Origin: Microbulbifer agarilyticus
Lineage (GTDB): Bacteria; Pseudomonadota; Gammaproteobacteria; Pseudomonadales; Cellvibrionaceae
DNA length: 64,000 nucleotides
Reading direction: 5' to 3'
NCBI RefSeq assembly: GCF_019800665.1
Contig: NZ_JAHVKO010000005.1
Span: forward strand, 186,001-250,000
Below, piece after piece: positions 55,275-64,000 of this stretch. The stretch's first letter is position 1, and every line of letters starts with the position of its first letter. The notes beneath the pieces were generated by a model that ran no database searches, was not told the DNA's origin, and saw nothing but the letters and a program-made list of their open reading frames with translations. Position numbers and translations under genes: made by a program.

Positions 55275-55829
55275 TTGACCCAACCCACTTCCACCGCCAG
55301 CCACCAACAGATTCACGAAAAGCTGAGCAAGGTGCGCCACCTGATCCTGGACGTCGACGGCGTGCTCACCGACGGGCGCCTGTATTTCGACAACCAGGGC
55401 AACGAACAGAAGACCTTCCACACCCTAGACGGGCACGGCATCAAAATGCTGCAGAAATCGGGTGTAGCAGTGGCGATCATCACTGGTCGCCGCAGCTCCC
55501 TGGTGGAGAAGCGGGCACATGACCTGGGCATCACCCGCCTGATCCAGGGCCGCGAGGACAAGTACACTGCATTCCTCGAGCTGTTCGCCAATGAGCCCTA
55601 CGATCTGGATAATATCGCCTACGTTGGCGACGATTACCCAGACCTGCAATTGATGACCCGAGTAGGCTGCCCGATTGCGGTCCCGGATGCTGCGCACCCG
55701 GTGCTGGAGCGCGCGCTGTTTGTCACCGAGCGCCGCGGTGGCATGGGGGCAGTGAGAGAGGTGTGTGACCGAATTATGCATGCGCAGGGAACCTTTGAGG
55801 CCGCCCTCGCTCCTTATTTAGCAGATTGA
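55275..55829 (+). CDS. kdsC: 3-deoxy-D-manno-octulosonate-8-phosphate phosphatase KdsC
   Basis: A 184-residue HAD-superfamily phosphatase that removes phosphate from Kdo-8-P. The HAD motif LDVDGVLTDGRLYFD is near residue 25, and the motif GDDYPDLQLM follows near 117. The start is TTG with GAAGGA eight bases upstream. No ATG lies before the HAD motif, so a TTG start is well supported. Confidence 0.95.
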   Translation: MTQPTSTASHQQIHEKLSKVRHLILDVDGVLTDGRLYFDNQGNEQKTFHTLDGHGIKMLQKSGVAVAIITGRRSSLVEKRAHDLGITRLIQGREDKYTAFLELFANEPYDLDNIAYVGDDYPDLQLMTRVGCPIAVPDAAHPVLERALFVTERRGGMGAVREVCDRIMHAQGTFEAALAPYLAD

Positions 55830-55848
55830 AGAAGGAAGAAACAAAGGA

Positions 55849-56412
55849 ATGCGCACCTGGCTCCCCCTGGTGATCGTGGTGGTTCTCATCTCCGCTGGAC
55901 TCTGGTTTACCGAGAGTCCCCCGGAGCAGTTACTGGGCAAACGCCCCACGCAACAGGAACATAATCGCGCCGCGGATCTGATCATTCGCGATGCGCGTAC
56001 ACGCCACTACAACATCGATGGCAATCTCGCCTATGAAGTGGACGCCGAGCGTATTACCTTCTTTCGCTTTGCCCGCCGCGACCGCGCGGACCTCACCGAA
56101 CCGCGCATGATGTTTTATCAGGGTGAAGACACAAAATGGCGCACCGAGTCCCGCAAGGGAATCGCCTTTAACAACGGCCAGAGAGTTGTATTGCAGGGAG
56201 ACGTTTCCGTCGCCGAGCTGCCGCAACCGGGAATCACCCTGCGCACCCCAAAAATCGTTCTTAAGCCCCGAGAGGAATTCGCCGAAACCGACAAAGTTGT
56301 TACCATTACCGATGGTGCCAACGTCACGACCGGCAAAGGCCTGAGGGCAGACCTCAAACAAGACAAGGTAGAAATACTCTCCAATGTGGAAAGTCGCTAT
56401 GAAACTCGCTAA
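55849..56412 (+). CDS. lptC: LPS export ABC transporter periplasmic protein LptC
   Basis: A 187-residue bitopic protein with one N-terminal membrane helix (about residues 4-21) and a periplasmic beta-jellyroll domain. It takes LPS from LptBFG to LptA. Conserved features include YNIDGNLAYEVDAERITFF. It overlaps lptA by 14 bases. Confidence 0.94.
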   Translation: MRTWLPLVIVVVLISAGLWFTESPPEQLLGKRPTQQEHNRAADLIIRDARTRHYNIDGNLAYEVDAERITFFRFARRDRADLTEPRMMFYQGEDTKWRTESRKGIAFNNGQRVVLQGDVSVAELPQPGITLRTPKIVLKPREEFAETDKVVTITDGANVTTGKGLRADLKQDKVEILSNVESRYETR

Positions 56413-56932
56413 TTCCCGCGGGCAAATCGCCGCACTCGCGCTCGCCGCAGCCTGTGTACTGGCGGCTCCCCAGGCACTTGCACTGCCCGACGATCGACAG
56501 CAGCCGGTCAAAGTCTCCGCCGACAACCTCGAGGCCAACCGCAGTAAAAACCTGTCGATCTACAGTGGCAACGTGGTGATCAGCCAGGGCTCGCTGCAGA
56601 TTCGCGCAGACCGAGTAGAAGTGCACGGCAACAGCAAGGGCGAAATCAACAAGGTGGTCGCCACCGGCAAGCCTGCGCACTTCCAGCAGCAAGTAGAAGA
56701 AAGCACCAACCCGGTGAAGGCCCGTGCCAAGCGAATTGAATTCCTGGTGGCAAGCGATGCCCTGCAGCTGACCGGTGAAGCTTTTGTGGATCGCGATGGC
56801 AATACCCTGTCTGCCGAGCGTATCGACTACGACCTCAACAGCGAGCAGATGCAGGCCCAGGGCCAGTCAGAAAAGAAACGGGTCGAGATGATCTGGAAGC
56901 CGGAAGCCAAGCCGGCGCAGGACGGGCAGTAA
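56399..56932 (+). CDS. lptA: LPS transport periplasmic protein LptA
   Basis: A 177-residue periplasmic protein with a signal peptide (cleavage expected after QALA) and an OstA-type beta-jellyroll domain (VKVSADNLEANRSKNLSIYS onwards). It bridges LptC and LptD. The ATG at 56399 gives a typical signal peptide with GGAAAG just upstream. An ATG five codons earlier is the alternative. The gene begins inside lptC. Confidence 0.94.
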   Translation: MKLANSRGQIAALALAAACVLAAPQALALPDDRQQPVKVSADNLEANRSKNLSIYSGNVVISQGSLQIRADRVEVHGNSKGEINKVVATGKPAHFQQQVEESTNPVKARAKRIEFLVASDALQLTGEAFVDRDGNTLSAERIDYDLNSEQMQAQGQSEKKRVEMIWKPEAKPAQDGQ

Positions 56933-57008
56933 CCCCGCCTCTTGTACCAACAAGATCAAACCCAACAAACTCAAGCAGCGCGCTGCGCGCTGACAGCGGA
57001 ATCAAGCA

Positions 57009-57734
57009 ATGCCAACGCTCCAGGCGCTACACCTCGCCAAGCAATACAAAAAGCGCAAAGTTGTTCAGGACGTGTCCGTGAGCGTATCCAGCGGGCAGGT
57101 TGTAGGCCTGCTCGGCCCCAACGGCGCCGGCAAAACCACCTGCTTCTACATGATTGCGGGCCTGGTACAGGCCGATGCCGGCCAGGTAATGATCGATGAT
57201 GAGGACATTACCGGCCTCTCCATGCACGGTCGCGCCCGCAAGGGTATTGGCTACCTGCCGCAGGAAGCCTCGGTATTCCGTCGCCTGTCGGTACAGGACA
57301 ACATCATGGCGATCCTGGAGACCCGCAAAGACCTCGACCGCGCACAGCGCAAAGAGCAACTCGAGTCCTTGCTGGAAGAGTTCCACATCACACATATTCG
57401 CGAGAGCCTTGGCATGGCACTGTCCGGCGGTGAGCGCCGCCGGGTGGAAATCGCGCGCGCGCTGGCCACCAACCCCGCGTTCGTACTGCTGGACGAGCCC
57501 TTTGCCGGCGTTGACCCCATCTCCGTAGCCGATATTCAGCAGATCATTCGTCACCTGCGGGATCGCGACATTGGCGTCCTGATCACCGACCACAATGTGC
57601 GCGAGACCCTCGATATCTGTGAAATCGCCTATATCGTCAGCGAAGGCCACATCATCGCCTCGGGCAACCCCAGAGACGTCGCCGAAAACAAACGAGTGAA
57701 AGATGTGTATCTGGGCCACCAGTTCACAATTTGA
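57009..57734 (+). CDS. lptB: LPS export ABC transporter ATP-binding protein LptB
   Basis: A 241-residue ABC ATPase with Walker [10 protein letters not shown], signature [15 protein letters not shown], Walker [14 protein letters not shown] and the switch His in ITDHNVRET. It powers LPS extraction by LptFG. Followed by rpoN, as in most gammaproteobacteria. Confidence 0.98.
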   Translation: MPTLQALHLAKQYKKRKVVQDVSVSVSSGQVVGLLGPNGAGKTTCFYMIAGLVQADAGQVMIDDEDITGLSMHGRARKGIGYLPQEASVFRRLSVQDNIMAILETRKDLDRAQRKEQLESLLEEFHITHIRESLGMALSGGERRRVEIARALATNPAFVLLDEPFAGVDPISVADIQQIIRHLRDRDIGVLITDHNVRETLDICEIAYIVSEGHIIASGNPRDVAENKRVKDVYLGHQFTI

Positions 57735-57738
57735 GCCT

Positions 57739-57761
57739 TTTTCGGAAAAGCTTTCCGAAAA
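57739..57761. terminator. Hairpin just after lptB
   Basis: A perfect 10-bp stem TTTTCGGAAA/TTTCCGAAAA (57739-57748 with 57752-57761) with a 3-base loop, starting 5 bases after the lptB stop. There is no T-run after it, so it may protect the 3' end or attenuate read-through into rpoN rather than fully terminate. Confidence 0.45.
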
Positions 57762-57963
57762 TAATCAAAAATAGAGATTTTGGTCACGGGTATACACGCT
57801 AAACCGGAAGACGTGACTTTTTCGGCATAGTTATTGCTTAACTTGCCCCTTGTCTTCCTACCCGCCCCGGGGTAGTCTGCAGGAAATGAGCCTTATCCCG
57901 CCGCCAAAGGAATAAAATTCTTTGCGACGGGTCATCGCCAGATTTTTCTGCCGGCAACCCTCT

Positions 57964-59427
57964 ATGAAGCAGTCACTCCAGTTAAAACTCGGCACTCAGC
58001 TGACAATGACCCCTCAGCTGCAGCAGGCTATTCGCTTGCTGCAACTGTCGACGCTGGATCTGCAACAGGAAATTCAATCCGCACTGGACAGCAATCCGCT
58101 GCTCGAGTCGGATTTTGACGAGCACGCCGGCGAGTCCCACCAGGACCAGAACACCCCAGCCCAGCAAGCCGAAGAGCGTACCGAGAGCACACCAGAGCCC
58201 CAGGCAGAATCCACCGCCGAGGGGGACTGGAACAGCGACATCCCCGATGATTTGCCGGTAGATACCCGCTGGGATGATATCTACTCCGGTGGCACCAGCA
58301 GCGGCTCGGCGGAAACGGAAGAGTACACGCTGGAGCAGCGCAACGCGGTCTCCGAAAGCTTGCAGGATCACCTGTTATGGCAGCTGAACCTCACCCCACT
58401 CACCGACCCAGACAAGCAGATCGGTGAAGCACTCATTGACGCTATCGCCCCGAACGGTTTTCTCGACACGAGCGTGGAAGAACTGGCTGAATCCTTGGAA
58501 GTGGATGCCGATGAGGTAACCGCGGTCCTAAAGACGATTCAGCAGCTCGAACCCGTTGGTTGTGGCGCCCGCGACCTGCGCGAAAGCCTGATTCTGCAGT
58601 TGCGCCAGCTGCCCGAGGAGACGCCCTGGCTGGCGCAGGCTCTGACCGTGGTCGGTCAGCACCTCGACCTGCTGGGCAAACGCGATTTTCGCCAGCTAAG
58701 TCGGCGCACCCGACTCAATGAGACACAGCTCGGCGAGGTCATGCGCCTGATTCAGACGCTCACCCCCTACCCCGGTGAAGCCTTTGGCGGCGAGGAGCCA
58801 CAATATGTGGTCCCGGACGTCATCGTCACCCGCAAGCAGGATCGCTGGGTAGTGGAGTTAAACCCGGAAACCACCCCCAAGCTGCGTATCAACGACACCT
58901 ACGCCGCACTAATCAAGCGGGCGGATAACTCCAGCGAAAACAACTACCTGCGGGACAACCTGCAAGAGGCTCGCTGGTTCCTGAAGAGCCTGCAGAGCCG
59001 CCACGAGACACTGCTCAAGGTGGCCAGTAGCATCGTGGAAAAACAGCAGGGCTTCTTCGAGCAGGGCCCCGAAGCCATGAAACCCATGGTGCTGGCGAAT
59101 ATTGCCGAAACCATCGGCATGCACGAGTCCACCATCTCGCGGGTAACCACCCAGAAGTACATGCTCACCCCTCGCGGCGTGTTCGAGCTCAAGTACTTCT
59201 TCTCCAGCCACGTGAGTACTGACTCCGGTGAGGACGCCTCCTCCACCGCCATTCGCGCGCTGATTCGCAAGCTGATTGATGGTGAGCAGCCACGCAAACC
59301 ACTATCCGACAACAAAATCACCCAGGAACTGGACGCCCAGGGCATCAAAGTCGCAAGACGCACTGTGGCCAAGTACCGGGAATCCATGGGCATCCCCTCT
59401 TCCAGCGAGCGCAAGCGACTGGTCTAA
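57964..59427 (+). CDS. rpoN: RNA polymerase sigma-54 factor RpoN
   Basis: A 487-residue sigma-54. Region I ([20 protein letters not shown]), an acidic region II (about 50-115), the core-binding domain, the HTH and the RpoN box [10 protein letters not shown] near the C-terminus are all present. The ATG at 57964 matches the family start. A TTG 14 codons upstream is not supported. The preceding 229-bp gap must hold any rpoN-specific promoter. Confidence 0.97.
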   Translation: MKQSLQLKLGTQLTMTPQLQQAIRLLQLSTLDLQQEIQSALDSNPLLESDFDEHAGESHQDQNTPAQQAEERTESTPEPQAESTAEGDWNSDIPDDLPVDTRWDDIYSGGTSSGSAETEEYTLEQRNAVSESLQDHLLWQLNLTPLTDPDKQIGEALIDAIAPNGFLDTSVEELAESLEVDADEVTAVLKTIQQLEPVGCGARDLRESLILQLRQLPEETPWLAQALTVVGQHLDLLGKRDFRQLSRRTRLNETQLGEVMRLIQTLTPYPGEAFGGEEPQYVVPDVIVTRKQDRWVVELNPETTPKLRINDTYAALIKRADNSSENNYLRDNLQEARWFLKSLQSRHETLLKVASSIVEKQQGFFEQGPEAMKPMVLANIAETIGMHESTISRVTTQKYMLTPRGVFELKYFFSSHVSTDSGEDASSTAIRALIRKLIDGEQPRKPLSDNKITQELDAQGIKVARRTVAKYRESMGIPSSSERKRLV

Positions 59428-59616
59428 CCAAACCGGTCATTTTCTTGCGAGAATTCGCCTCCCAAAGTGACTACTTCGAGCTCCGAAAGCAGTATTCCGC
59501 ACAACCAATAGCCCTGCGCCGAGTGTATCCTTCCATTCTGACGCACTTCCTAGTAGGGTTGCCGCCCTGTGCGGGGGTGCGACAGGATTCGTGTTGTTCC
59601 CAATAAGGAGAAATCC

Positions 59617-59910
59617 ATGCAGATCAATATCAGTGGTCACCATGTAGAAGTTACTCCGGCCATTCGCGATTACTGCCTGACCAAACTGGACAAGCTCTCC
59701 CGCCACAACGACCTCGTCAACAATGCACAGGTCACTCTGTCTGTCGACAAACTCACTCAGAAAGCCGAGGCCCTAGTGCACGTAAACGGCAACAAGGATA
59801 TTTTTGCCGACTCGGAATCTGACGATATGTACGCAGCGATCGATTCGCTCACGGACAAGCTCGACCGTCAGCTGCTGAAACACAAAGAGAAGTTACGCAG
59901 TCACCGCTAG
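59617..59910 (+). CDS. hpf: Ribosome hibernation-promoting factor HPF, short form
   Basis: A 97-residue short HPF with MQINISGHHVEVTPAIRDY at the start and the DDMYAAIDSLTDKLDRQLLKHK helix. It promotes 100S ribosome dimers in stationary phase. AGGAG six bases upstream fixes the ATG. Confidence 0.95.
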   Translation: MQINISGHHVEVTPAIRDYCLTKLDKLSRHNDLVNNAQVTLSVDKLTQKAEALVHVNGNKDIFADSESDDMYAAIDSLTDKLDRQLLKHKEKLRSHR

Positions 59911-59972
59911 TCTCAGTACCCAAAGTACCCAAGGGCAACGGCTGACCTGCACCGCTAGATCATCTGTACGTT

Positions 59973-60434
59973 ATGACATTGGAAGCATTACTCTCTCCCC
60001 GCCTGAGCCTTTGCCACCTGGCGGGGAGTAGCAAGAAGAAGCTGTTGCTCAATATCGCCCAGGCGATCTCTGAACAGTTCCCCGAGCTCGATGCCGACAC
60101 GGTATTCAGCCAGCTGGTCGCCCGTGAACGGCTGGGCTCCACCGGTATCGGTGAAGGGGTCGCTATCCCCCACTGCCGCCTGCCCGGCTGCGAAAAGCCG
60201 ATTGGCGTGCTGTGCACCACCTCACCTGCGGTAGACTTCGATGCCATCGACCGCCAGCCCGTGGACCTGCTGTTTGCGCTGCTGGTCCCCGAAGACTCAG
60301 AGCAGGAACACCTCGACACCCTGGCGGAGATTGCCGCCCTGTTCAGCGACAGCCGAGTGCGGGAAAAACTGCGCGACGCCACCACCAGCGACGAACTCTA
60401 CGCGCTGGCCATTAACAGCGCTGCAGCGGCATAA
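59973..60434 (+). CDS. ptsN: Nitrogen-PTS EIIA component PtsN
   Basis: A 153-residue EIIA-Ntr. The phosphorylation site is His67 in IPHCRL. It accepts phosphate from NPr (PtsO, encoded downstream) and regulates K+ uptake and other targets by its phosphorylation state. Confidence 0.96.
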   Translation: MTLEALLSPRLSLCHLAGSSKKKLLLNIAQAISEQFPELDADTVFSQLVARERLGSTGIGEGVAIPHCRLPGCEKPIGVLCTTSPAVDFDAIDRQPVDLLFALLVPEDSEQEHLDTLAEIAALFSDSRVREKLRDATTSDELYALAINSAAAA

Positions 60435-60534
60435 ATTTCCACCCCGCTACCCGGGGTGACTGCTTTATACTGGCACGGTTCGCCACCACCACACCAAAAC
60501 CGGTGCCAGCCAACCAGCAAGGAGCGCCACAGCA

Positions 60535-61404
60535 ATGCGATTGGTCATTATCAGCGGCCGTTCGGGTTCAGGAAAAAGTTCTGCCCTACAGCTGTTGGAA
60601 GACGTTGGTTTCAACTGTATCGACAACCTTCCCACCAGCCTGGTGCCGGACCTGCTGCGCCGCGTTAGCCAGCAGCCGCCGGAGGAAAACACCCAGCTGG
60701 CACTGGGAATTGATGCGCGCACCCTGTGGCAAGATGTGGCTCAAGCCCCCAAGATCATTGATGACCTGCGCGCAAATGGCGTGGACTGCGACGTGGTTTA
60801 TCTGGACGCACGCTCGCCGATACTGGTACAGCGCTTTAGCGAGACTCGCCGCAAGCATCCATTGAGCGACAGCCATACCCATCTGCTGGAAGCACTCAAT
60901 CGCGAGAAAGAGATCCTGTCGCCACTTGCGTCCATGGCCGATCTGGTGATCGATACCAGTAATCTCAGCCTGCACCAGCTAAGAGACCAGATTAAGACCC
61001 GCGTGGTGGGCAAGGACTCACCGGGCATGGCGGTACTGTTCCAGTCCTTCGGTTTCAAGCACGGGGTACCCGTGGATGCGGACCTGGTGTTTGACCTGCG
61101 CTGCCTGCCCAACCCCTACTGGGTACCCGAGTTGCGCGAGAAGACCGGCAAGGACCCGGAGGTCGCCGAGTTTCTGTGCTCACATCAGGAAACTGAGGAT
61201 ATGCAGCGGGATATCACCGCGTATCTGGAGCGCTGGCTGCCCTCCTACCAGCAGAGCAACCGCAGCTATACCTCGGTCTCGATTGGTTGCACCGGCGGCC
61301 GACACCGCTCCGTGTATATGGTGGAAGCTCTCGCCAAGCATTTCGCCGAGACCTTTGAAAACATCCAGGTACGCCACCGGGAACAAGAAAAAAAGCGGGG
61401 CTGA
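60535..61404 (+). CDS. rapZ: RNase adapter protein RapZ
   Basis: A 289-residue protein with N-terminal Walker A GRSGSGKSSALQ and the C-terminal RNA-binding block SIGCTGGRHRSVYMVE. In E. coli it senses glucosamine-6-phosphate and guides RNase E to GlmZ, controlling amino-sugar supply for the envelope. In the rpoN operon as usual. Confidence 0.97.
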   Translation: MRLVIISGRSGSGKSSALQLLEDVGFNCIDNLPTSLVPDLLRRVSQQPPEENTQLALGIDARTLWQDVAQAPKIIDDLRANGVDCDVVYLDARSPILVQRFSETRRKHPLSDSHTHLLEALNREKEILSPLASMADLVIDTSNLSLHQLRDQIKTRVVGKDSPGMAVLFQSFGFKHGVPVDADLVFDLRCLPNPYWVPELREKTGKDPEVAEFLCSHQETEDMQRDITAYLERWLPSYQQSNRSYTSVSIGCTGGRHRSVYMVEALAKHFAETFENIQVRHREQEKKRG

Positions 61405-61457
61405 CGCCCGCAGGGAATGCCTCACTACCCGCACCGACAACCAGAAGAACAGCGCCC

Positions 61458-61727
61458 ATGCAAAAAAGCCGGATCACCATCATCAACAAGCTCGGACTGC
61501 ACGCTCGTGCCGCCAGCAAGTTTGCCCAAACCAGCGCCCGTTTTTCATCCGAGGTGAAGGTGCACTGTCAGGGCAAGGCGGTGGATGGCAAGAGTGTGAT
61601 GGCGCTAATGTTGCTGGCCGCCGGCAAGGGCATCGAACTGGAACTGGAAGTCATCGGCCGCGACGAAGACGCCGCGCACGAAGCCATTTGCGCACTGATC
61701 AACGACCGCTTCGGTGAGGGTGAGTAA
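61458..61727 (+). CDS. ptsO: Nitrogen-PTS phosphocarrier NPr (PtsO)
   Basis: An 89-residue HPr-like protein with active His15 (GLHARAASKFA) and Ser46 in the regulatory position. It passes phosphate from PtsP to PtsN. Confidence 0.95.
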   Translation: MQKSRITIINKLGLHARAASKFAQTSARFSSEVKVHCQGKAVDGKSVMALMLLAAGKGIELELEVIGRDEDAAHEAICALINDRFGEGE

Positions 61728-61788
61728 GCGTACGGCCTAATTGCCATACGCGGCATTCGCGCAATACCACCAGCAAGCAGGAAACACC

Positions 61789-63159
61789 GTGGTTAATCCC
61801 GCCACCAATACGGACTTTACCTTCCGCGCGCAAAAGCAGCTCGGCGAGCTGTATGCGGCGCTGGATAGCGGCACCGGCCGGGAAGTACAGCAGATGCTGG
61901 CATCCCTGTCGCCGCAGAGTATTGCCCAGCTGCTGGAAAGTTCGCCCCCACACATCCGCCAGGTCCTCTGGAAACTCATCGACCAGGACGTGGAAGGGGA
62001 AGTCCTGCAAGAACTCCCCGACGAAGTTCAAAGCCAGATTCTGTCCACCATGGATACCAAGGAAATGGTAACCATCATGGAGGGGCTGAATGCGGATGAC
62101 GTCGCCGATATCCTGCAGCAGCTGCCGGAGCGGGTAATGGCAGAGGTACTCTCGGCGATGAGCGAGAGCGACCGCAAGCGCGTGGAAAGCGTCCTTGCCT
62201 ACGATGAGGAAACGGCCGGCGGCCTGATGGACACCGAGATCGTGTCCGTGCGCCCCAACCTCACTCTGGATGTGGTTTTACGCTACCTGCGGCGGCACGA
62301 CCAACTCCCCGAGTCCACCGACAACCTGTTTGTGGTGACCCGCAAAGACCGTTTTATCGGCCTGCTGCCACTGACCAAGTTGTTAACCACAGATCCGTCC
62401 GTCACCGTGCGCGAAATTATGGTGACCGATGTGGACCCGATCCCCGCCGATATGCCGGACGATGAAGTGGCGCGGCTGTTTACCAAATACGACTGGGTAA
62501 CCGCGCCGGTGGTGGATGAGCACAAGCGCCTGCTCGGGCGCATCACCATCGATGACGTGGTGGATGTGATCCGTGAAGATGCAGACCACTCACTAATGAG
62601 CCTTGCCGGTCTCGACGAGGAAGAAGACACCTTCGCCACCGTCGCCCGCACCGCTCCCCGCCGCGCTATCTGGCTCGGGGTCAACCTGCTCACCGCACTG
62701 CTGGCGTCCTGGGTTATCAACCTGTTCCAGGGCACCATCGACAAGGTAGTGGCCCTGGCGGTGTTGATGCCTATTGTCGCCAGTATGGGCGGTGTTGCCG
62801 GCAGCCAGACGCTTACGGTAGTGATCCGCGGCATGGCCCTCGGCCAAATCGGCAAAAGTAACCTGGGCTGGCTATTGTCTAGGGAGCTGGCCAGCGGGGC
62901 GCTAAATGCCATCCTGTGGTCCGCGGTCCTCGGTGCCATCACCGCGCTGTGGTTTGGGGATCACCGCATTGCCTGGATTATCATTGCGGCCATGGTCATC
63001 AACCTGATTACCGCGGCACTCGCCGGCGCCATCTTGCCGGTGACGCTCCGCGCCTTGCGCATCGACCCCGCACTGGCCGGCGGTGTGGCACTGACCACGG
63101 TGACCGATGTGGTAGGATTCATGTCCTTCCTCGGCCTCGCCACCTTGTATTTCGCCTGA
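61789..63159 (+). CDS. mgtE: Magnesium transporter MgtE
   Basis: A 456-residue Mg2+ channel: an N-terminal superhelical domain (MgtE_N), two CBS domains (about residues 130-255) and five transmembrane helices in the last 180 residues, with the pore motif PIVASMGGVAGSQT. The GTG at 61789 is chosen because AGGA lies six bases upstream. The open frame extends 16 codons further to a TTG that has no such site. Confidence 0.94.
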   Translation: MVNPATNTDFTFRAQKQLGELYAALDSGTGREVQQMLASLSPQSIAQLLESSPPHIRQVLWKLIDQDVEGEVLQELPDEVQSQILSTMDTKEMVTIMEGLNADDVADILQQLPERVMAEVLSAMSESDRKRVESVLAYDEETAGGLMDTEIVSVRPNLTLDVVLRYLRRHDQLPESTDNLFVVTRKDRFIGLLPLTKLLTTDPSVTVREIMVTDVDPIPADMPDDEVARLFTKYDWVTAPVVDEHKRLLGRITIDDVVDVIREDADHSLMSLAGLDEEEDTFATVARTAPRRAIWLGVNLLTALLASWVINLFQGTIDKVVALAVLMPIVASMGGVAGSQTLTVVIRGMALGQIGKSNLGWLLSRELASGALNAILWSAVLGAITALWFGDHRIAWIIIAAMVINLITAALAGAILPVTLRALRIDPALAGGVALTTVTDVVGFMSFLGLATLYFA

Positions 63160-63201
63160 TGCCGTTCCCGCCGTGGAGCGCCAAATTTCTTGAGATGTTT
63201 T

Positions 63202-63732
63202 ATGCACAATTCCGACGACTTTGACTCACACGACGAATTTGACGAGGACCTGCCGAAGAGCAAGACCCAGCTCAAACAGGAAATGCATGAACTTCAGGCA
63301 CTGGGCAAGCAGTTAACCGAGCTGAACGCGGCCAAGCTTGCGGAAGTACCGATGGATGCAGAGCTCACAGACGCCATCGACACCATGCATCGCATCAAGT
63401 CCCGCGAAGCCCGCCGCCGGCAACTGCAGTTTATTGGCAAGCTGATGCGCAATGCCGATGTAGACGCAATCCGGGCCGTGCTGGAAAAGCACAAAGAGCA
63501 GGATCATCAACACCTGCGCTTTGACCGCATGGCGGAAGACTGGCGCCAGCGATTGCTGGAGCAAGGTAAAGATGCCCAAAGCGCCTTCTTCGACGCCTAC
63601 CCCGGGGTCGACCACCAGCAATTACGCGCCCTGATTCGCGAATCGAACAAAGAAATCGCCAATAAAAAAGCGCCCACCAATCAGCGCAAACTGTTTCGCT
63701 ACCTGCGCGATTTCTTTATGCAGAACGACTAA
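63202..63732 (+). CDS. yjgA: Ribosome biogenesis factor YjgA (DarP)
   Basis: A 176-residue highly charged helical protein of the DUF615 family, which binds late 50S precursors. The motifs KSKTQLKQEMHELQALGKQL and the C-terminal RKLFRYLRDFF are typical. The ATG at 63202 is chosen over a TTG four codons upstream. Confidence 0.94.
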   Translation: MHNSDDFDSHDEFDEDLPKSKTQLKQEMHELQALGKQLTELNAAKLAEVPMDAELTDAIDTMHRIKSREARRRQLQFIGKLMRNADVDAIRAVLEKHKEQDHQHLRFDRMAEDWRQRLLEQGKDAQSAFFDAYPGVDHQQLRALIRESNKEIANKKAPTNQRKLFRYLRDFFMQND

Positions 63733-63807
63733 CAGCCGGTCGCCCTCCAGCGCTTATCGATAGCGAGCACTTATCCACATTTCCGCACGCGGGCCCAGCG
63801 CCCGCAT

Positions 63808-63862
63808 TCACCAGCGCCTTACCAGCGCCTTACCAGAGCCTTACCAGGGCCTCACCAGTACG
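63808..63862. repeat. Five 11-bp tandem repeats at the 3' end of an unrecognised gene
   Basis: Units begin at 63808, 63819, 63830, 63841 and 63852 with the pattern TYACCAGNGCC, the fifth unit diverged. On the minus strand three units contain TAA. Because 11 is not a multiple of 3, these stops fall in all three reading frames. Confidence 0.85.
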
Positions 63863-64000
63863 CTCGACAATTCCTGGGCAACAATTTCAATCACCCGCGG
63901 GTTTTGTGGCACCCAGCGGTGCAAGCTGACCGGCACCTGATAGGTTTCCCCCAGCGGCAGGCGGGAGCTGGTATAAGGCACGATGGTGGTATCGTAGGGC
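63841..64000 (-). CDS. C-terminal end of an unrecognised protein (partial)
   Basis: The window ends inside a minus-strand reading frame whose last 52 residues are visible, ending QELSSVLVRPW then TAA. It reads PYDTTIVPYTSSRLPLGETY, then a stretch with Trp, Pro and Val typical of a folded, possibly exported domain. Codon use is normal for the window and the frame is open to the edge. I do not recognise the family. The stop codon and last six codons lie in the 11-bp tandem repeat. Confidence 0.6.
   Translation of the reverse strand, partial: PYDTTIVPYTSSRLPLGETYQVPVSLHRWVPQNPRVIEIVAQELSSVLVRPW

Overview
The window is a contiguous piece of a gammaproteobacterial chromosome with moderately high GC. 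Gene content and order resemble Pseudomonas and even more the marine Cellvibrionales group (Microbulbifer/Saccharophagus-like). The genus is an inference from synteny and protein sequence, not a search result. Nearly all of it is core genome. No tRNA, rRNA operon, insertion sequence, prophage or CRISPR array was seen. The only clearly accessory block is a TetR/flavin monooxygenase cassette at 25-29 kb.

Layout. (1) 1-6.8 kb, minus strand: mutT and argJ, then secA, an M23 envelope peptidase and lpxC. (2) 7.3-23.6 kb, minus strand: the division and cell-wall (dcw) cluster, transcribed mraZ-rsmH-ftsL-ftsI-murE-murF-mraY-murD-ftsW-murG-murC-ftsQ-ftsA-ftsZ. It is headed by a promoter with a six-fold 10/11-bp-spaced TGG repeat that looks like a MraZ operator. 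ddlB is missing between murC and ftsQ. (3) 24.2-29.1 kb: a divergent CysH-type PAPS reductase, a TetR regulator, and a divergently transcribed FMO-SDR-epimerase operon whose promoter sits between two near-identical 23-bp operators. (4) 29.1-34 kb: RNase P RNA, rsmI, and the lpoA-yraN-diaA-dolP run. (5) 34-38.8 kb: thiolase, lemA, an M48 protease with a long C-terminal extension, and a Yip1/YohC membrane protein. (6) 39-46.4 kb: sspB-sspA, a cytochrome bc1 operon in which cytochrome b and c1 are one reading frame, rpsI-rplM, zapE and zapG. (7) 46.5-51.5 kb: single-chain ATP sulfurylase, a DegS/AlgW-type protease with an NTF2-like secreted protein, and hisG-hisD. (8) 51.6-54 kb: murA, ibaG and mlaC, with the rest of the mla operon missing. 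(9) 54.3-63.7 kb, plus strand: kdsD-kdsC-lptC-lptA-lptB-rpoN-hpf-ptsN-rapZ-ptsO-mgtE-yjgA. The end of an unrecognised minus-strand gene runs off the right edge.

Functionally the window is dominated by envelope construction. It covers peptidoglycan precursors (murA, murC-G, mraY), septal synthesis and division (ftsW, ftsI, ftsQ, ftsL, ftsA, ftsZ, zapE, zapG) and PBP1A activation (lpoA). It also covers LPS synthesis and export (lpxC, kdsD, kdsC, lptABC), outer-membrane lipid and protein quality control (mlaC, dolP, degS-like), secretion (secA), and RpoN/nitrogen-PTS regulation that in relatives feeds back on envelope synthesis through RapZ and PtsN. The most unusual items are the fused cytochrome b-c1 polypeptide, the expanded MraZ operator, the paired TetR operators, the M48 protease with its TerB-like tail, and the missing mlaFEDB genes.
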